NCBI RefSeq assembly: GCF_002285285.1
Contig: NZ_NSJF01000003.1
Coordinates: 186,001-250,000, forward strand
Direction: 5' to 3'
From: Vandammella animalimorsus
GTDB lineage: Bacteria; Pseudomonadota; Gammaproteobacteria; Burkholderiales; Burkholderiaceae_C
Length of the DNA: 64,000 nucleotides
Shown here: positions 29,539 through 38,743 of the stretch, piece by piece
Layout of the letters: each line of letters starts with the position of its first letter
How positions within the stretch are numbered: position 1 is the stretch's first letter
Notes under the pieces: generated by a model
What the model saw: only the letters and a program-made list of their open reading frames with translations
Databases searched by the model: none
Told to the model about the DNA's origin: nothing
Position numbers and translations under genes: made by a program

Positions 29539-30264
29539 ATGGATTCCACACCACTCCCAGACAATGCCGATGCTGGCGAACTGAAAAAATTCTCCGACCT
29601 GGCCCACAAATGGTGGGATCCCAATGGCGAATTCCGCCCGCTGCACGCCATCAATCCGCTGCGTCTGGACTGGATTGTGCAAACCGCTGGCAGCCTGCAA
29701 GACCGGGCCATCGTAGACGTTGGCTGTGGCGGCGGCATCCTGGCCGATGCCATGGCGCGCGCTGGCGCCGCGCGGGTGCTGGGCATCGACCTGGCCGACA
29801 AATCACTCAGTGTGGCGCGCCTGCACGCATTGGAGGCGCAGACCCCAAACATCGAATACCGCTCCATCAGCGCTGAAGCCCTCGCGGCCGAGCAGCCCGC
29901 ACAGTTCGACGTGGTCACCTGCATGGAAATGCTCGAACATGTGCCCGACCCTGCCGCCATCGTGCAAGCCTGCGCCGACATGGCTAAGCCCGGCGGCTGG
30001 TTGTTCTTCTCCACCATCAACCGCAACGCCAAATCCTGGCTGTTTGCCATCCTCGGCGCCGAATACATCCTGCGCCTGCTGCCACGCGGCACCCACTCGC
30101 ACGCCAAATTCATCACCCCCGCCGAGCTAACCAGCTGGCTGCGCCGCAGCGATTTGGACCTGCAGGCCAGCAAGGGGCTGCAATACAACCCCTTCACCGA
30201 CCGTTACTGGCTCAGCGACAACACCGACGTCAACTACATGCTGGCAGCACGCAAGCCAATTTGA
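29539..30264 (+). CDS. ubiG: Ubiquinone biosynthesis O-methyltransferase
   Basis: 241 residues; SAM-dependent enzyme catalysing both O-methylations of ubiquinone synthesis. It has the UbiG start region (DLAHKWWDPNGEFRPLHAIN), SAM motif I IVDVGCGGGILAD and FDVVTCMEMLEHV. The length matches E. coli UbiG (240). No ribosome binding site is seen before the ATG. It is followed by gph with a 97 bp gap; the ompA-ubiG-gph order is common in betaproteobacteria. Confidence 0.96.
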   Translation: MDSTPLPDNADAGELKKFSDLAHKWWDPNGEFRPLHAINPLRLDWIVQTAGSLQDRAIVDVGCGGGILADAMARAGAARVLGIDLADKSLSVARLHALEAQTPNIEYRSISAEALAAEQPAQFDVVTCMEMLEHVPDPAAIVQACADMAKPGGWLFFSTINRNAKSWLFAILGAEYILRLLPRGTHSHAKFITPAELTSWLRRSDLDLQASKGLQYNPFTDRYWLSDNTDVNYMLAARKPI

Positions 30265-30361
30265 TGGCGCATTGCCAAAACCCCACATCGCATGGCCCTG
30301 ACTCAAGCCATGTTTAGCGACTCATGGCTCGTTCACGCCTGCACGCATTTGCACCACCATC

Positions 30362-31039
30362 ATGTCAGCACCGCGCCAGCACGACATTCGCGCCGTCTTG
30401 TTCGATCTCGACGGCACCCTGATCGACAGCGCCGTTGAGCTGGCTCAAGCCCTCAACCACATGCGTGCCCAACGCGGGCTGCCTACCCTGCCCGTGGAGC
30501 GCTATCGCCCCCACGTGGGCAGCGGTGCGCGCGGGCTACTGCCCATCGGCCTGGACATAGGCCCTGCGCACACCGCATTCGAAGCGCTGCGCGAAGAATT
30601 TTTCGACACCTATGCCCAGTGCCTGGGCGCGGGCACCCAGGCCTTCGAAGGCGTCGCGCCCATGCTGCAGCGGCTGCAGGCACGCGGCATCCGCTGGGGC
30701 ATCGTCACCAACAAAATCGAGCGCTTTGCGCGCCCCATCGTCGCCCAGACCCCGGCGCTGGCGCATTGCGCCGCGCTCGTGGCCGGCGACACCACCGCAC
30801 ACACCAAGCCCCACCCCGAGCCCCTGCTGGAAGCAGCCCGGCGGCTGGACATCGCACCGGCACACTGCATCTACGTCGGCGACGACCCGCGCGACATGCA
30901 AGCCGGCCGCAGCGCCGGCATGGGCACCATCGCCGCGCTGTACGGCTACATCGCCCCAGGCGAAAACCCCGCGCAATGGGCCGCCGACCACAGCATCCAA
31001 GCACCGATGGAACTTCTGCAAAAACTGGGAATCGACTAG
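30362..31039 (+). CDS. gph: Phosphoglycolate phosphatase
   Basis: A 225-residue HAD-superfamily hydrolase with motif I FDLDGTLIDS, motif II (IVTNK) and motif III/IV (KPHPEPLL, YVGDDPRDMQAG). It dephosphorylates 2-phosphoglycolate formed during DNA repair or oxygenase activity. The neighbours ubiG and ssrA support the assignment. The TAG stop codon doubles as the first bases of the -10 box of ssrA. Confidence 0.9.
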   Translation: MSAPRQHDIRAVLFDLDGTLIDSAVELAQALNHMRAQRGLPTLPVERYRPHVGSGARGLLPIGLDIGPAHTAFEALREEFFDTYAQCLGAGTQAFEGVAPMLQRLQARGIRWGIVTNKIERFARPIVAQTPALAHCAALVAGDTTAHTKPHPEPLLEAARRLDIAPAHCIYVGDDPRDMQAGRSAGMGTIAALYGYIAPGENPAQWAADHSIQAPMELLQKLGID

Positions 31040-31042
31040 AAT
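31014..31042 (+). promoter_or_regulatory. Putative ssrA promoter
   Basis: TTCTGC, 17 bp, then TAGAAT (31037-31042), 12 nt before the mature tmRNA 5' end. The -10 overlaps the gph stop codon. The -35 is weak; the short 5' leader would be removed by RNase P. Confidence 0.5.
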
Positions 31043-31054
31043 CGCTTCTTCTTC

Positions 31055-31427
31055 GGGGCTGTCCTGGTTTCGACGTGGGTACGGATCTGGAGTGGCGCAT
31101 GCCGAGCTTGAGTCACGCTCGTAAATCTCGATTCACTAAACTAACTGCAAACGACGATCGTTTCGCACTCGCCGCCTAAATCCGGCGAGACTTGCAACAG
31201 CTCGCTGATGGGCTGGGCCAAAGCCGCAAGGTAATGGCTGCAAGTGAATTCACATCAGCTGGCCACATGCCGGGCATCTTGGCATGTGGCGAGACCCAAG
31301 GATGCTGGCCTGATCGATAGCGTGTGGCTGCGCGATCGACCCGGCGAGATCAAAACAGACCACTAAGCATGTAGAACTGCCCGGCAAAGGCTTGCGGACG
31401 CGGGTTCAACTCCCGCCAGCTCCACCA
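31055..31427 (+). ncRNA. ssrA: Transfer-messenger RNA (tmRNA)
   Basis: About 373 nt. The 5' end GGGGCTGTCCTGGTTTCGAC and 3' end GGGTTCAACTCCCGCC...TCCACCA form the tRNA-Ala-like domain with encoded CCA. The tag reading frame starts at GCA 31147 and reads ANDDRFALAA before TAA (31177-31179). The RNA rescues stalled ribosomes with SmpB and marks nascent peptides for proteolysis. The common betaproteobacterial tag is ANDERFALAA, so this has Asp for Glu at position 4. Pseudoknot-like inverted repeats follow the tag (GCCACATGCC / GGCATGTGGC). Confidence 0.97.
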
Positions 31428-31438
31428 ATACCTTGTAC

Positions 31439-31475
31439 AAAGGCCGCTAGGAAAGACCACCTAGCGGCCTTTTTC
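31439..31475 (+). terminator. Rho-independent terminator of ssrA
   Basis: AGGCCGCTAG / CTAGCGGCCT, a perfect 10-bp stem with a 10-nt loop followed by TTTTTC, 12 nt after the tmRNA CCA. Confidence 0.95.
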
Positions 31476-31589
31476 ATTGGGAAATCAAGGCATTACACAG
31501 CAGGAAAGTACAAGAAAGAACATGAGCAGCCAGAGAACGCGAGAGGGGACAGCGCGCAGTGGAACAAGCCGCAGAAGCCCCCAACAGAG

Positions 31590-32115
31590 CTGCTTTATCG
31601 GATTGCCCATGTTGACGAGGCCCAATGCAAGAACGGCGCCGGCCCACGCGCCCTTGATCAGATCGCCCAGCCAGTGCACAGCCATGAGTCGGCATGGCAA
31701 CGGGCGAAGGGGTACGGGCGCAGATGGATGCTGACCATCCCGGAAATTTGCCTGCGTTTGCCGTTTGTCTTTAGCTGCCCATGTGGCCTGAGCGTGCTCT
31801 TGCCCTGGCCCAGCCAGGCAATGAATTGCTTGCGCAAACTCACCTCTGGGGTTGGCGTAGACGATGGTGTCAGTGCTCTCGCAGCAAGATGTGTCAAGCG
31901 CGATCATCGGGGTACACGCGTTTGAGTGTGCGTGAGATTTGCTCGCGGCGATTTGTGGCACCACTCACGGCTGATGTCGCAGGGACTGCACACCCCATCA
32001 AGGTAGCCGTGGCCCTGTGGCTCAAGCCCTGCTGGTACAGCGACGCCAGAGTGATGCGCTACTCTGGCTGCAGTTGCTTGTGTCGTGCTGCCTTCTGTGC
32101 AGCTTGCCCGTTTTA
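31590..32115 (-). pseudogene. IS30-family transposase remnant, multiply frameshifted and truncated
   Basis: Minus-strand pieces in successive frames match an IS30-type transposase in order. An N-terminal helix-turn-helix reads KQLQPE, a stop, RITLASLYQQGLSHRATATL, then, in another frame, DISREW. Next come REQISRTLKRVYPDD, then IVYANPRGE, then SLRKQFIAWLGQGKS and KRRQISGMVSIHLRP, then MAVHWLGDLIKGA, corresponding to the MPGHWEGDLIKG catalytic region. At least three frameshifts and an internal deletion between the HTH and the EQISRTLK block are apparent. The C-terminal half carrying the remaining catalytic acidic residues is missing. It lies just downstream of ssrA, a favoured insertion neighbourhood. 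No inverted repeats were found, so the element is dead. Confidence 0.7.
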
Positions 32116-32360
32116 GCATGTTGCACTTCGGGTTTGAGATCGCCCGCATATTGATTGATGAACAGGCCGCCTTCAGCGCAGCGCAAAGTGCTGCTCCCAT
32201 CAGGCCGAAATGACAGCAGCGTCAGCATCGGAAATGACGTCCGTATCGGAAACACCAGAAACAAGCCGCACACCCGTGATGCCAGTAATGCCAGTGACAA
32301 AATCCTGAATGTTGCAGCCATTGACCTGCCCAGCCGGTCACATTCAACAAGGAGCGTGTC

Positions 32361-32978
32361 ATGACTCAAGAAATCAACGATTTTTCCCGCCGTATTCTGG
32401 ACAAGATCCTGGCAAGCGCCCAACAGCACGATGTCGCCATCATCGGCATCCTGGACGACCAAACCGACGAACCGCAGCGGCAAGCCCGCCTGCTGCGGGC
32501 GTTCTTGGAGCGCCGCCGCTACGGCGTGCAGGTGCTCACCCTTCACTGGCCATCACCGCAGACCCATTTTGTAGTGAGCAATATCGGCAAGCGGGATGAC
32601 TTTCGCCTGACTTTGGCGCGGCTTGGCCGCCACTTTGGCTCCCGTTGGGTGCTCATCATTCCCGAGGGGGGCGAAGGCATCCACACCTTGCAGACCGATG
32701 AAAGGCGTTACGGCTGGGTCAAGCCCATCGAAAACGGCAGGATCATCCAATACTTTTGCCGCATCAACCAAAGCAGCCGTCCGCCGGACGTTGCCAGCTT
32801 GGCCGAAGTCATGCCGATCATGGACGGCATCGGCACCATCATGGGCAAATTCGGGCTTGACGTCTCCGTGAAAAAGCTGGAGAAGACCCTGGCCGACATC
32901 GAAGCGCCGCCGGAAAAGCCAGCGCAATCGCCAAGCCTCCATCTGCAGGATGAGCAGGCCTCGTTGCATGAGGCTTGA
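32361..32978 (+). CDS. Unrecognised cytoplasmic protein
   Basis: 205 residues; I recognise no family. A good ribosome binding site (AAGGAG) precedes the ATG and codon use looks genuine. The N-terminal half has an alternating beta/alpha pattern (DVAIIGILDDQ, YGVQVLTLHWP, THFVVSNIG, WVLIIPEGGEG), like a Rossmann-type or NYN/PIN-like fold, but no catalytic motif is evident. The C-terminal 45 residues are charged and Pro-rich. No membrane segment or signal peptide. It stands alone between the IS30 remnant and a stretch without recognisable genes, so it may belong to acquired DNA next to ssrA. Confidence 0.6.
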   Translation: MTQEINDFSRRILDKILASAQQHDVAIIGILDDQTDEPQRQARLLRAFLERRRYGVQVLTLHWPSPQTHFVVSNIGKRDDFRLTLARLGRHFGSRWVLIIPEGGEGIHTLQTDERRYGWVKPIENGRIIQYFCRINQSSRPPDVASLAEVMPIMDGIGTIMGKFGLDVSVKKLEKTLADIEAPPEKPAQSPSLHLQDEQASLHEA

Positions 32979-33405
32979 TTGCATCATTGCCTGTGATCTG
33001 CATGGCGCCCATATGTCGCTCCCAACGATCTGTATGTAATCAGTCAGCGCCATGAAGCTGATGGCCACTCCATCGGGCAGATCGACTTCGCGCTGCGCCG
33101 CCGCTTTCTGTGGCTACTGTGCCTGTTTGATGCCAAGGCGCTGATCGGTGCCGCCAAAATCCAGGTGGCGTTATCTGAAGTCGGGGTTTGTGAAAGGTTG
33201 CCCAAACTGCACTTGCGCAAGTTGGCGGCGACTGCAGCAGCTTTGAACAAGCAAATCATCACGACCCGCTGCTTGGCACGCAGTACGAGATTGGGCAAAC
33301 ACCGGGCTGCTCGACGACTTGATCGTATTCCTGCGCAATTTCCCCTCATCGCGAGCTACACAACTGGGCACAAATTTCGAATCCTGCAGCGCCAGAGATG
33401 TGCAC
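32979..33405. other. Stretch without a recognisable gene
   Basis: About 430 bp. An open plus-strand frame reads NDLYVISQRHEADGHSIG and continues for roughly 120 codons without an ATG at a sensible place or a family match. I cannot tell whether it is a decayed gene, the antisense of one, or non-coding. Lower GC than the neighbours. Confidence 0.4.
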
Positions 33406-33437
33406 AAAAAAAGCCAAGTGAGCAATCACTTGGCTTT
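33406..33437 (-). terminator. Rho-independent terminator after tRNA-Ser
   Basis: On the minus strand AAGCCAAGTGA / TCACTTGGCTT, a perfect 11-bp stem with a 4-nt loop, followed by a T-run, starting 6 nt after the tRNA CCA. Confidence 0.92.
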
Positions 33438-33442
33438 GTATT

Positions 33443-33535
33443 TGGCGGAGACGGAGGGATTCGAACCCTCGATGCAGCTCATCACCGCATACTCCCTTAG
33501 CAGGGGAGCACCTTCGGCCTCTCGGTCACGTCTCC
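33443..33535 (-). tRNA. tRNA-Ser (anticodon GCU)
   Basis: A 93-nt class II tRNA with the acceptor stem GGAGACG / CGTCTCC, the anticodon loop CTGCTAA (GCU), a long variable arm, GGTTCGAATCC in the T loop and an encoded CCA. It decodes AGC/AGU. It sits downstream of lysC on the same strand and ends at a terminator, so it may be co-transcribed with lysC. Confidence 0.97.
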
Positions 33536-33595
33536 GCAAAGCATGCGATTATGCCTGATTTTTTCGCCCGCTTTGGCAAGTTGCCAGCTTTTCTC

Positions 33596-34897
33596 TTACT
33601 TTTCGTCGTTGCGCTTGGGCACTTCGATGCTGACCTCGCCGTCCAGGCCGAAGGCGGTGTGCAGGCTGCGCACGGCCAGCTCGACGTATTTCTCGTCGAT
33701 GACCACCGAGGTCTTGATTTCCGATGTCGAGATCATCTGGATGTTGATGCCTTCCTGGCTGAGGGCGCGGAACATGGTGCTGGCCACGCCGGCGTGGCTT
33801 TTCATGCCGATGCCGACGATGCTGACCTTGCTGATTTGCTTGTTGCCGTCGAGGCTGGCGCCCTGATCCAGGTTGGGCAGCACTTTCTCGTTAAGCACCT
33901 TGACTGCGCGGTCGTAATCGGCGCGGCTGACGGTGAAGCTGAAGTCGGTCTTGCCGTCCTTGCTGAGGTTCTGGATGATGACATCGACCTCAATGCCGGC
34001 CTCAGCCACGGCCCCGAGGATGGCATAGGCAATGCCGGGCGTGTCGGGAACGCCCAGCACCGAGATTTTGGCTTCGTCGCGGGTGAAGGCAATGCCTGAA
34101 ACGACTGCTTTTTCCATTTTTTCGTCCTCTTCGAAAGTGATCAGTGTGCCCGAGGCGGCTTCCTCTGCCAGGTCGATGTCCCAGGGGGTGAAGCTCGAGA
34201 GCACGCGCAGCGGCACGCGGTATTTGCCGGCGAATTCCACGGAGCGGATTTGCAGCACCTTGGAGCCCAGGCTGGCCAGTTCGAGCATTTCCTCGAAGCT
34301 GATGGTCTTCAGGCGCTGGGCGTTGGGCACGACGCGCGGGTCGGTGGTGTAGACGCCATCGACATCGGTGTAGATCAGGCATTCATCGGCCTTGATGGCG
34401 GCAGCGATGGCCACGGCGGAGGTATCCGAGCCGCCCCGCCCCAAGGTGGTGATGTGGCCTTGCTCGTCGATGCCCTGAAAGCCGGTGACGATGACCACGC
34501 GGCCCGCGTCAAGTTCTTTGCGGATGCGCGTGCTTTCGATGGACTCGATGCGCGCCTTCATATAAGCGCTGTTGGTGCGCACTGGCACCTGCCAGCCAGT
34601 GAAGCTGATGGCTGGCTGGCCTTCGGCCTGCAGCGCGATGGCCAGCAGCGCGGAGGAGGCCTGCTCGCCCGTGGCAGCCAGCGCATCGAGCTCACGGCAA
34701 GTCTGCGCGCTGCGCTCGGCCGGTTCGAGCTCGGCGGCCAGGGCCAGCAGGCGGTTGGTCTCGCCGCTCATGGCGCTGGGGACAACGACCACCTGGTGGC
34801 CGGCCCTCACCCATTTGACGATGCGCTTGGCCACGTTGCGGATGCGCTCGGTGGTCCCCATCGAGGTGCCGCCGTATTTATGAACAATCAGTGCCAT
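33596..34897 (-). CDS. lysC: Aspartate kinase
   Basis: 433 residues. The N-terminal kinase domain begins [14 protein letters not shown], with [11 protein letters not shown] and [11 protein letters not shown] in the substrate and ATP sites. Two C-terminal ACT domains ([16 protein letters not shown] and [13 protein letters not shown]) are typical of lysine/threonine-inhibited enzymes. It phosphorylates aspartate, the first step to lysine, methionine, threonine and diaminopimelate. The start at 34897 agrees with the family; 25 upstream codons are open but not family-like. It lies after tilS with an 81 bp gap. Confidence 0.96.
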   Translation of the reverse strand: MALIVHKYGGTSMGTTERIRNVAKRIVKWVRAGHQVVVVPSAMSGETNRLLALAAELEPAERSAQTCRELDALAATGEQASSALLAIALQAEGQPAISFTGWQVPVRTNSAYMKARIESIESTRIRKELDAGRVVIVTGFQGIDEQGHITTLGRGGSDTSAVAIAAAIKADECLIYTDVDGVYTTDPRVVPNAQRLKTISFEEMLELASLGSKVLQIRSVEFAGKYRVPLRVLSSFTPWDIDLAEEAASGTLITFEEDEKMEKAVVSGIAFTRDEAKISVLGVPDTPGIAYAILGAVAEAGIEVDVIIQNLSKDGKTDFSFTVSRADYDRAVKVLNEKVLPNLDQGASLDGNKQISKVSIVGIGMKSHAGVASTMFRALSQEGINIQMISTSEIKTSVVIDEKYVELAVRSLHTAFGLDGEVSIEVPKRNDEK

Positions 34898-34978
34898 CTT
34901 CGTACATGAATGAAATGCGGTGCCGCGCGCTGCTGCACCAAGGCGCGCCACCCTGCAGCGGGCGCCGCGCAAAGCTGA

Positions 34979-36046
34979 CTATTCTATCCACAGCAGGTGC
35001 TCGCCCTGGCGCTGCACGCGGCCGCGCCCCAGCCGCAGGTTGATGGCATGGCCGCGCGTGGTGCAGGCCATGATCTGGCGCTGCAGCTCTTGCAACTGCG
35101 CAGCGCTGGGCACGGTGGCGTGGCTGTGCCACAGCCAGTGGCGCAGCGCATTGGCCTGGCGCCCGGGGCTCAGTTGCTGCAGGGCGCCGATGGCTGGCGG
35201 CGCGCCCATGTGCCGCAGGTCTTGCTCGGCCAATTCATGCAGGATTTGCTGGGCCTGCGCCGCGTGGGCGCTGCTGCGCGCAAAGGTCTGGCGAAAGCCC
35301 GGGAAGGCCAGCTCCAGCACGGGCAGCAGTTGCTGACGGATGCGGTTGCGGGTGTAGCGCACATCGGTGTTGCTGGGATCCTCGACCCAGCCCTGCCCCT
35401 GAGCCTGCAGCCATTGGCGCAGTTGCGCGCCAGGCACGGCCAGCAGCGGCCGGTGCCAGTGCAGGCCCTGGCGCTGCCAGCTGGCGGGCATGGCCGCCAG
35501 GCCGGGCAGGCCGGCGCCACGGCTCAGGGCCAGCAGCAGGGTTTCGGCCTGATCGTCGGCGTGGTGCGCCAGTGCGATGTCCGGCTGTTGTGCCCAGCCC
35601 TGCTGCAGGCGCAGCGCCGCCACACCACGCGCCAATGCGGCATAGCGCGCCTGGCGCGCAGCGTCTTCGGGGCTTTGGCCGCTGCCAGGGCGTGCGTCGC
35701 AATGCTCGATCTGCAGGGCGATGCCGTGCTGCGCGCAGAAGTCGCGGCAGAAGCTGGCAAAGTCGTCAGCGGCCTGTTGCAGGCCGTGGTGCACGTGGAT
35801 GGCCGCCACTTGCTGGGGCCAGCGCCGCCAGCAGGCCAGCAGCAATGCGGTGGAGTCCGCGCCGCCGCTGAAGGCCACAGCCAGCGGCAGCCTGGGGGCA
35901 AAGCGCGCCAGAGCCTGCTCGAATGCCGCCTGTGTGGCTTGTGTAGTCACAAACGCTGCTGCGCCGCCGCCATCGGCCCGCTGCATGGGCATGGCATCAA
36001 GCGCCGGGCCTGCCCCGCCCGGCAATGGCTTGGCAATGCGCCCCAT
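34979..36046 (-). CDS. tilS: tRNA(Ile)-lysidine synthase
   Basis: 355 residues with the PP-loop AVAFSGGADSTALLL near residue 60, HVHHGLQ and the N-terminal ATP-pyrophosphatase domain, then a substrate-binding C-terminal domain (NRIRQQLLPVLE). It modifies the wobble C of tRNA-Ile(CAU) to lysidine and is essential. GAGGAG upstream of the ATG at 36046 favours that start; an ATG four codons earlier is also open. It lies between accA and lysC on the minus strand. Confidence 0.93.
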   Translation of the reverse strand: MGRIAKPLPGGAGPALDAMPMQRADGGGAAAFVTTQATQAAFEQALARFAPRLPLAVAFSGGADSTALLLACWRRWPQQVAAIHVHHGLQQAADDFASFCRDFCAQHGIALQIEHCDARPGSGQSPEDAARQARYAALARGVAALRLQQGWAQQPDIALAHHADDQAETLLLALSRGAGLPGLAAMPASWQRQGLHWHRPLLAVPGAQLRQWLQAQGQGWVEDPSNTDVRYTRNRIRQQLLPVLELAFPGFRQTFARSSAHAAQAQQILHELAEQDLRHMGAPPAIGALQQLSPGRQANALRHWLWHSHATVPSAAQLQELQRQIMACTTRGHAINLRLGRGRVQRQGEHLLWIE

Positions 36047-36079
36047 CCAACTCCTCACCGAAGCCCCCGTGCCGGGGCG

Positions 36080-37063
36080 TTAGCGCCGGGTTGGGGCAGC
36101 TGTTTCGTTGAACTTGCCGTAGTGCATGATGCGCTGGTAGCGGCGCTCCAGCAGATCCTTGAGCGGCAGCTCACGCAGCGTGCCCAAAGCTGCCAACAGC
36201 TCGCGCTTGAGCTGGTAGGCCATGTGCTTGTGATCGCGGTGTGCGCCGCCGGCCGGCTCATCGACCACGGTGTCGATCAACCCCAGGCCCTGCAGGCGCT
36301 GCGCGGTGATGCCCAGCGCCTGTGCGGCTTCTTCGGCTTTCTCACCGGTCTTCCACAGGATGGAGGCGCAACCCTCGGGGCTGATGACCGAGTAAACCGA
36401 GTACTGCAGCATGATGACGCGATCGGCCACGCTGATGGCCAGCGCGCCGCCAGAGCCGCCCTCGCCAATGATGGTGCTGATGATGGGGGTTTGCAGCTGG
36501 GCCATCTCGAAGATGTTGCGGCCGATGGCCTCGGACTGGTTGCGCTCCTCGGCATCGATGCCAGGGTAGGCGCCAGGGGTGTCAACGAAGGTGAAGACGG
36601 GAAGACGGAATTTCTCCGCCAGCTGCATCAACCGCAGCGCCTTGCGGTAGCCCTCGGGCTTGGTCATGCCGAAGTTGCGGCGCGCGCGCTCCTTGGTGTC
36701 GCGGCCCTTCTGGTGGCCCAGCACCACGCAGGGCTGCTCATCCAGGCGCGCCAGACCGCTGACGATGGAGGCGTCCTCTGCAAAGTGGCGGTCGCCGTGC
36801 AGCTCGGTGAAGTCGGTGAAGATCTCGCGCACGTAGTCCAGCGTGTAGGGCCGGTCGGGGTGGCGCGCGACCTTGGTGGTCTGCCAGGGCGAGAGGTTCT
36901 TGAAGATGTCGCGCGTGAGCTGCTGGCTCTTGCGGGTCAGCTGCTCGATTTCGCTGCTGAGGTTGACCGATTCATTGCCTTCGTGCAGTAGGCGCAACTC
37001 GTCGATGCGCTGCTCCAGATCGGCAATGGGTTGTTCGAAGTCGAGGTAGTTCTTCTTGGCCAT
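36080..37063 (-). CDS. accA: Acetyl-CoA carboxylase carboxyltransferase subunit alpha
   Basis: 327 residues; with AccD it transfers the carboxyl group from carboxybiotin to acetyl-CoA, giving malonyl-CoA. The start [20 protein letters not shown] is diagnostic, and the carboxyltransferase core ([30 protein letters not shown]) is intact. The biotin subunits accB and accC are elsewhere in this window (59.5-61.5 kb) and accD is not seen. It probably forms an operon with cysS upstream and tilS and lysC downstream. Confidence 0.97.
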   Translation of the reverse strand: MAKKNYLDFEQPIADLEQRIDELRLLHEGNESVNLSSEIEQLTRKSQQLTRDIFKNLSPWQTTKVARHPDRPYTLDYVREIFTDFTELHGDRHFAEDASIVSGLARLDEQPCVVLGHQKGRDTKERARRNFGMTKPEGYRKALRLMQLAEKFRLPVFTFVDTPGAYPGIDAEERNQSEAIGRNIFEMAQLQTPIISTIIGEGGSGGALAISVADRVIMLQYSVYSVISPEGCASILWKTGEKAEEAAQALGITAQRLQGLGLIDTVVDEPAGGAHRDHKHMAYQLKRELLAALGTLRELPLKDLLERRYQRIMHYGKFNETAAPTRR

Positions 37064-37182
37064 GGTCGAGAAAAGGCGAGTGCGGGCAATGCCAGCCGTA
37101 GGGCAACAGCCCGGCCAGGCAAGGCCGGTGCGCAGCGCTGTGGCGCGCACCGGCAAAGGCGTTCAATTGTAGGGCGCACGCA

Positions 37183-38565
37183 TCACGGCGCGGCTTTTTC
37201 CCAGGTCGTGCCCTGGGCCGAGTCCTTGAGCACGATGCCCTGTGCCAGCAGCTGATCGCGCAGCGCGTCGGCGCGGGCAAAATCGCGCGCAGCCTTGGCT
37301 GCGGCGCGCTCGGCGATCAAGGCCTCGATGGCTGCCGCATCCACGTCATCGACGCCACCTTGCAGGAACTGCTGCGGCGGTCGCTGCAAAATGCCCAGCA
37401 CGCCGCCCAGGGCCTGCAACAGACCGGCCAGCTGCGCATCCTGGCTGCGATTGACTTCACCGGCCAGCTCGAACAACACGGCCACCGCCTCGGGCGTGCC
37501 AAAGTCCTCGTCCATCGCCGCCTTGAAGCGTGCAGCCAGCGGCTGCGCCCAGTCGATTTCCACAGCAGCCGGCGGCACGGCATCCAACGCTGTGTACAGG
37601 CGCTTGAGGGCGGCGCGCGCGTCCTTCAGGTGTGCGTCGCTGTAGTTCAGCGGGCTGCGGTAGTGGCTGCGCAGGATGAAAAAGCGGATGGTTTCGGCGT
37701 CGAAGGCCTTGAGCACGTCGCGGATGGTGAAGAAGTTGCCCAGGCTTTTGGACATTTTCTCGTTGTCCACATTGATGAAGCCGTTGTGCATCCAGACGTT
37801 GGCCAGCGGCTTGCCGTGTGCGCCTTCGCTTTGCGCGATCTCGTTCTCGTGGTGGGGGAAGGCCAGGTCAGCCCCGCCGCCGTGAATGTCGAAATGCTCG
37901 CCCAGCAGCGCGCAGCCCATGGCCGAGCATTCGATGTGCCAGCCAGGGCGACCCGGGCCGAAGGGGCTGTCCCACTTGGCCTGCTCGGGCTCCTCGGGCT
38001 TGGCGCTTTTCCAGAGCACGAAGTCCAGCGGATCTTGCTTGCCATCGAGCACGGCCACGCGCTCGCCCGCGCGCAGCTCCTCAATGGACTTGCCCGAGAG
38101 CTTGCCGTAGCCGGGGAATTTGCGCACCGAGTAGTTCACATCGCCACTGCCGCTGCGGTAGGCCAGGCCCTTGGCCTCCAGCGTCCCGATGATGGACAGC
38201 ATTTGCGGCACGTAGTCGGTGGCGCGCGGCTCGTGCGTGGGGCGCTCGATGCCCAGGGCATCGGCGTCCTCATTGAGCGCGGCGATCATGCGGTCGGTCA
38301 GGCTGCGGATGGTTTCGCCGTTTTCGGCGGCGCGGCGGATGATTTTGTCGTCGATGTCGGTGATGTTGCGCACATAGGTGACGCGATAACCACTGGCCTT
38401 GAGCCAGCGCTGCACCACGTCAAACGCCACCATGGAGCGCGCATGGCCCAGGTGGCTGTAGTCGTACACCGTCATGCCGCAAACGTACATGCGCACATGG
38501 CCGGGCTCCAGCGGCGTGAAGTCGCCCACGGCGCGCGTGAGCGTGTTGTAAATGCGAAGACCCAT
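37183..38565 (-). CDS. cysS: Cysteinyl-tRNA synthetase
   Basis: A 460-residue class I aminoacyl-tRNA synthetase that charges tRNA-Cys. It has the HIGH-like motif [16 protein letters not shown], and zinc ligands in [19 protein letters not shown] and [12 protein letters not shown]. The start [11 protein letters not shown] is the family start; in-frame ATGs occur up to 26 codons upstream. It is divergent from the TPR gene at 38744 across 178 bp. Confidence 0.97.
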   Translation of the reverse strand: MGLRIYNTLTRAVGDFTPLEPGHVRMYVCGMTVYDYSHLGHARSMVAFDVVQRWLKASGYRVTYVRNITDIDDKIIRRAAENGETIRSLTDRMIAALNEDADALGIERPTHEPRATDYVPQMLSIIGTLEAKGLAYRSGSGDVNYSVRKFPGYGKLSGKSIEELRAGERVAVLDGKQDPLDFVLWKSAKPEEPEQAKWDSPFGPGRPGWHIECSAMGCALLGEHFDIHGGGADLAFPHHENEIAQSEGAHGKPLANVWMHNGFINVDNEKMSKSLGNFFTIRDVLKAFDAETIRFFILRSHYRSPLNYSDAHLKDARAALKRLYTALDAVPPAAVEIDWAQPLAARFKAAMDEDFGTPEAVAVLFELAGEVNRSQDAQLAGLLQALGGVLGILQRPPQQFLQGGVDDVDAAAIEALIAERAAAKAARDFARADALRDQLLAQGIVLKDSAQGTTWEKAAP

Positions 38566-38729
38566 GGCAGAAACCATCCTGTCGAACCAAGGCATCCGGC
38601 CCGCCGCGACCGGCCTGGCAGGCACTGCCCTCGTCAATGGCAAAAGGCGCGATTATCCGGGGTTTTGCCGCAGGCCCCATGGGCTGGGGCAGCGCTGCGG
38701 CATCGGCGTGCCAGCATGGCTGGTGTCTC

Positions 38730-38735
38730 TATACT
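38730..38735 (+). promoter_or_regulatory. -10-like hexamer immediately before the TPR gene
   Basis: TATACT ends 8 nt before the ATG at 38744, with no Shine-Dalgarno sequence, consistent with a leaderless or nearly leaderless transcript. The -35 is weak. Confidence 0.4.
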
Positions 38736-38743
38736 ACGCGCCC

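Noticed and set aside
31485-31690. A possible small membrane protein starting MAVHWLGDLIKGA on the minus strand
   Set aside because: Its first residues match the catalytic GHWEGDLIKG block of IS30 transposases, so it is a fragment of the pseudogene rather than a gene.
31392-31925. A 177-codon plus-strand frame beginning inside ssrA
   Set aside because: It starts within the tmRNA acceptor region, crosses the ssrA terminator and lies antisense to the IS30 transposase remnant.
31428-33442. Direct duplication of the ssrA 3' end as an att site
   Set aside because: I looked for the GGGTTCAACTCCCGCC segment in the following 2 kb and did not find a second copy.
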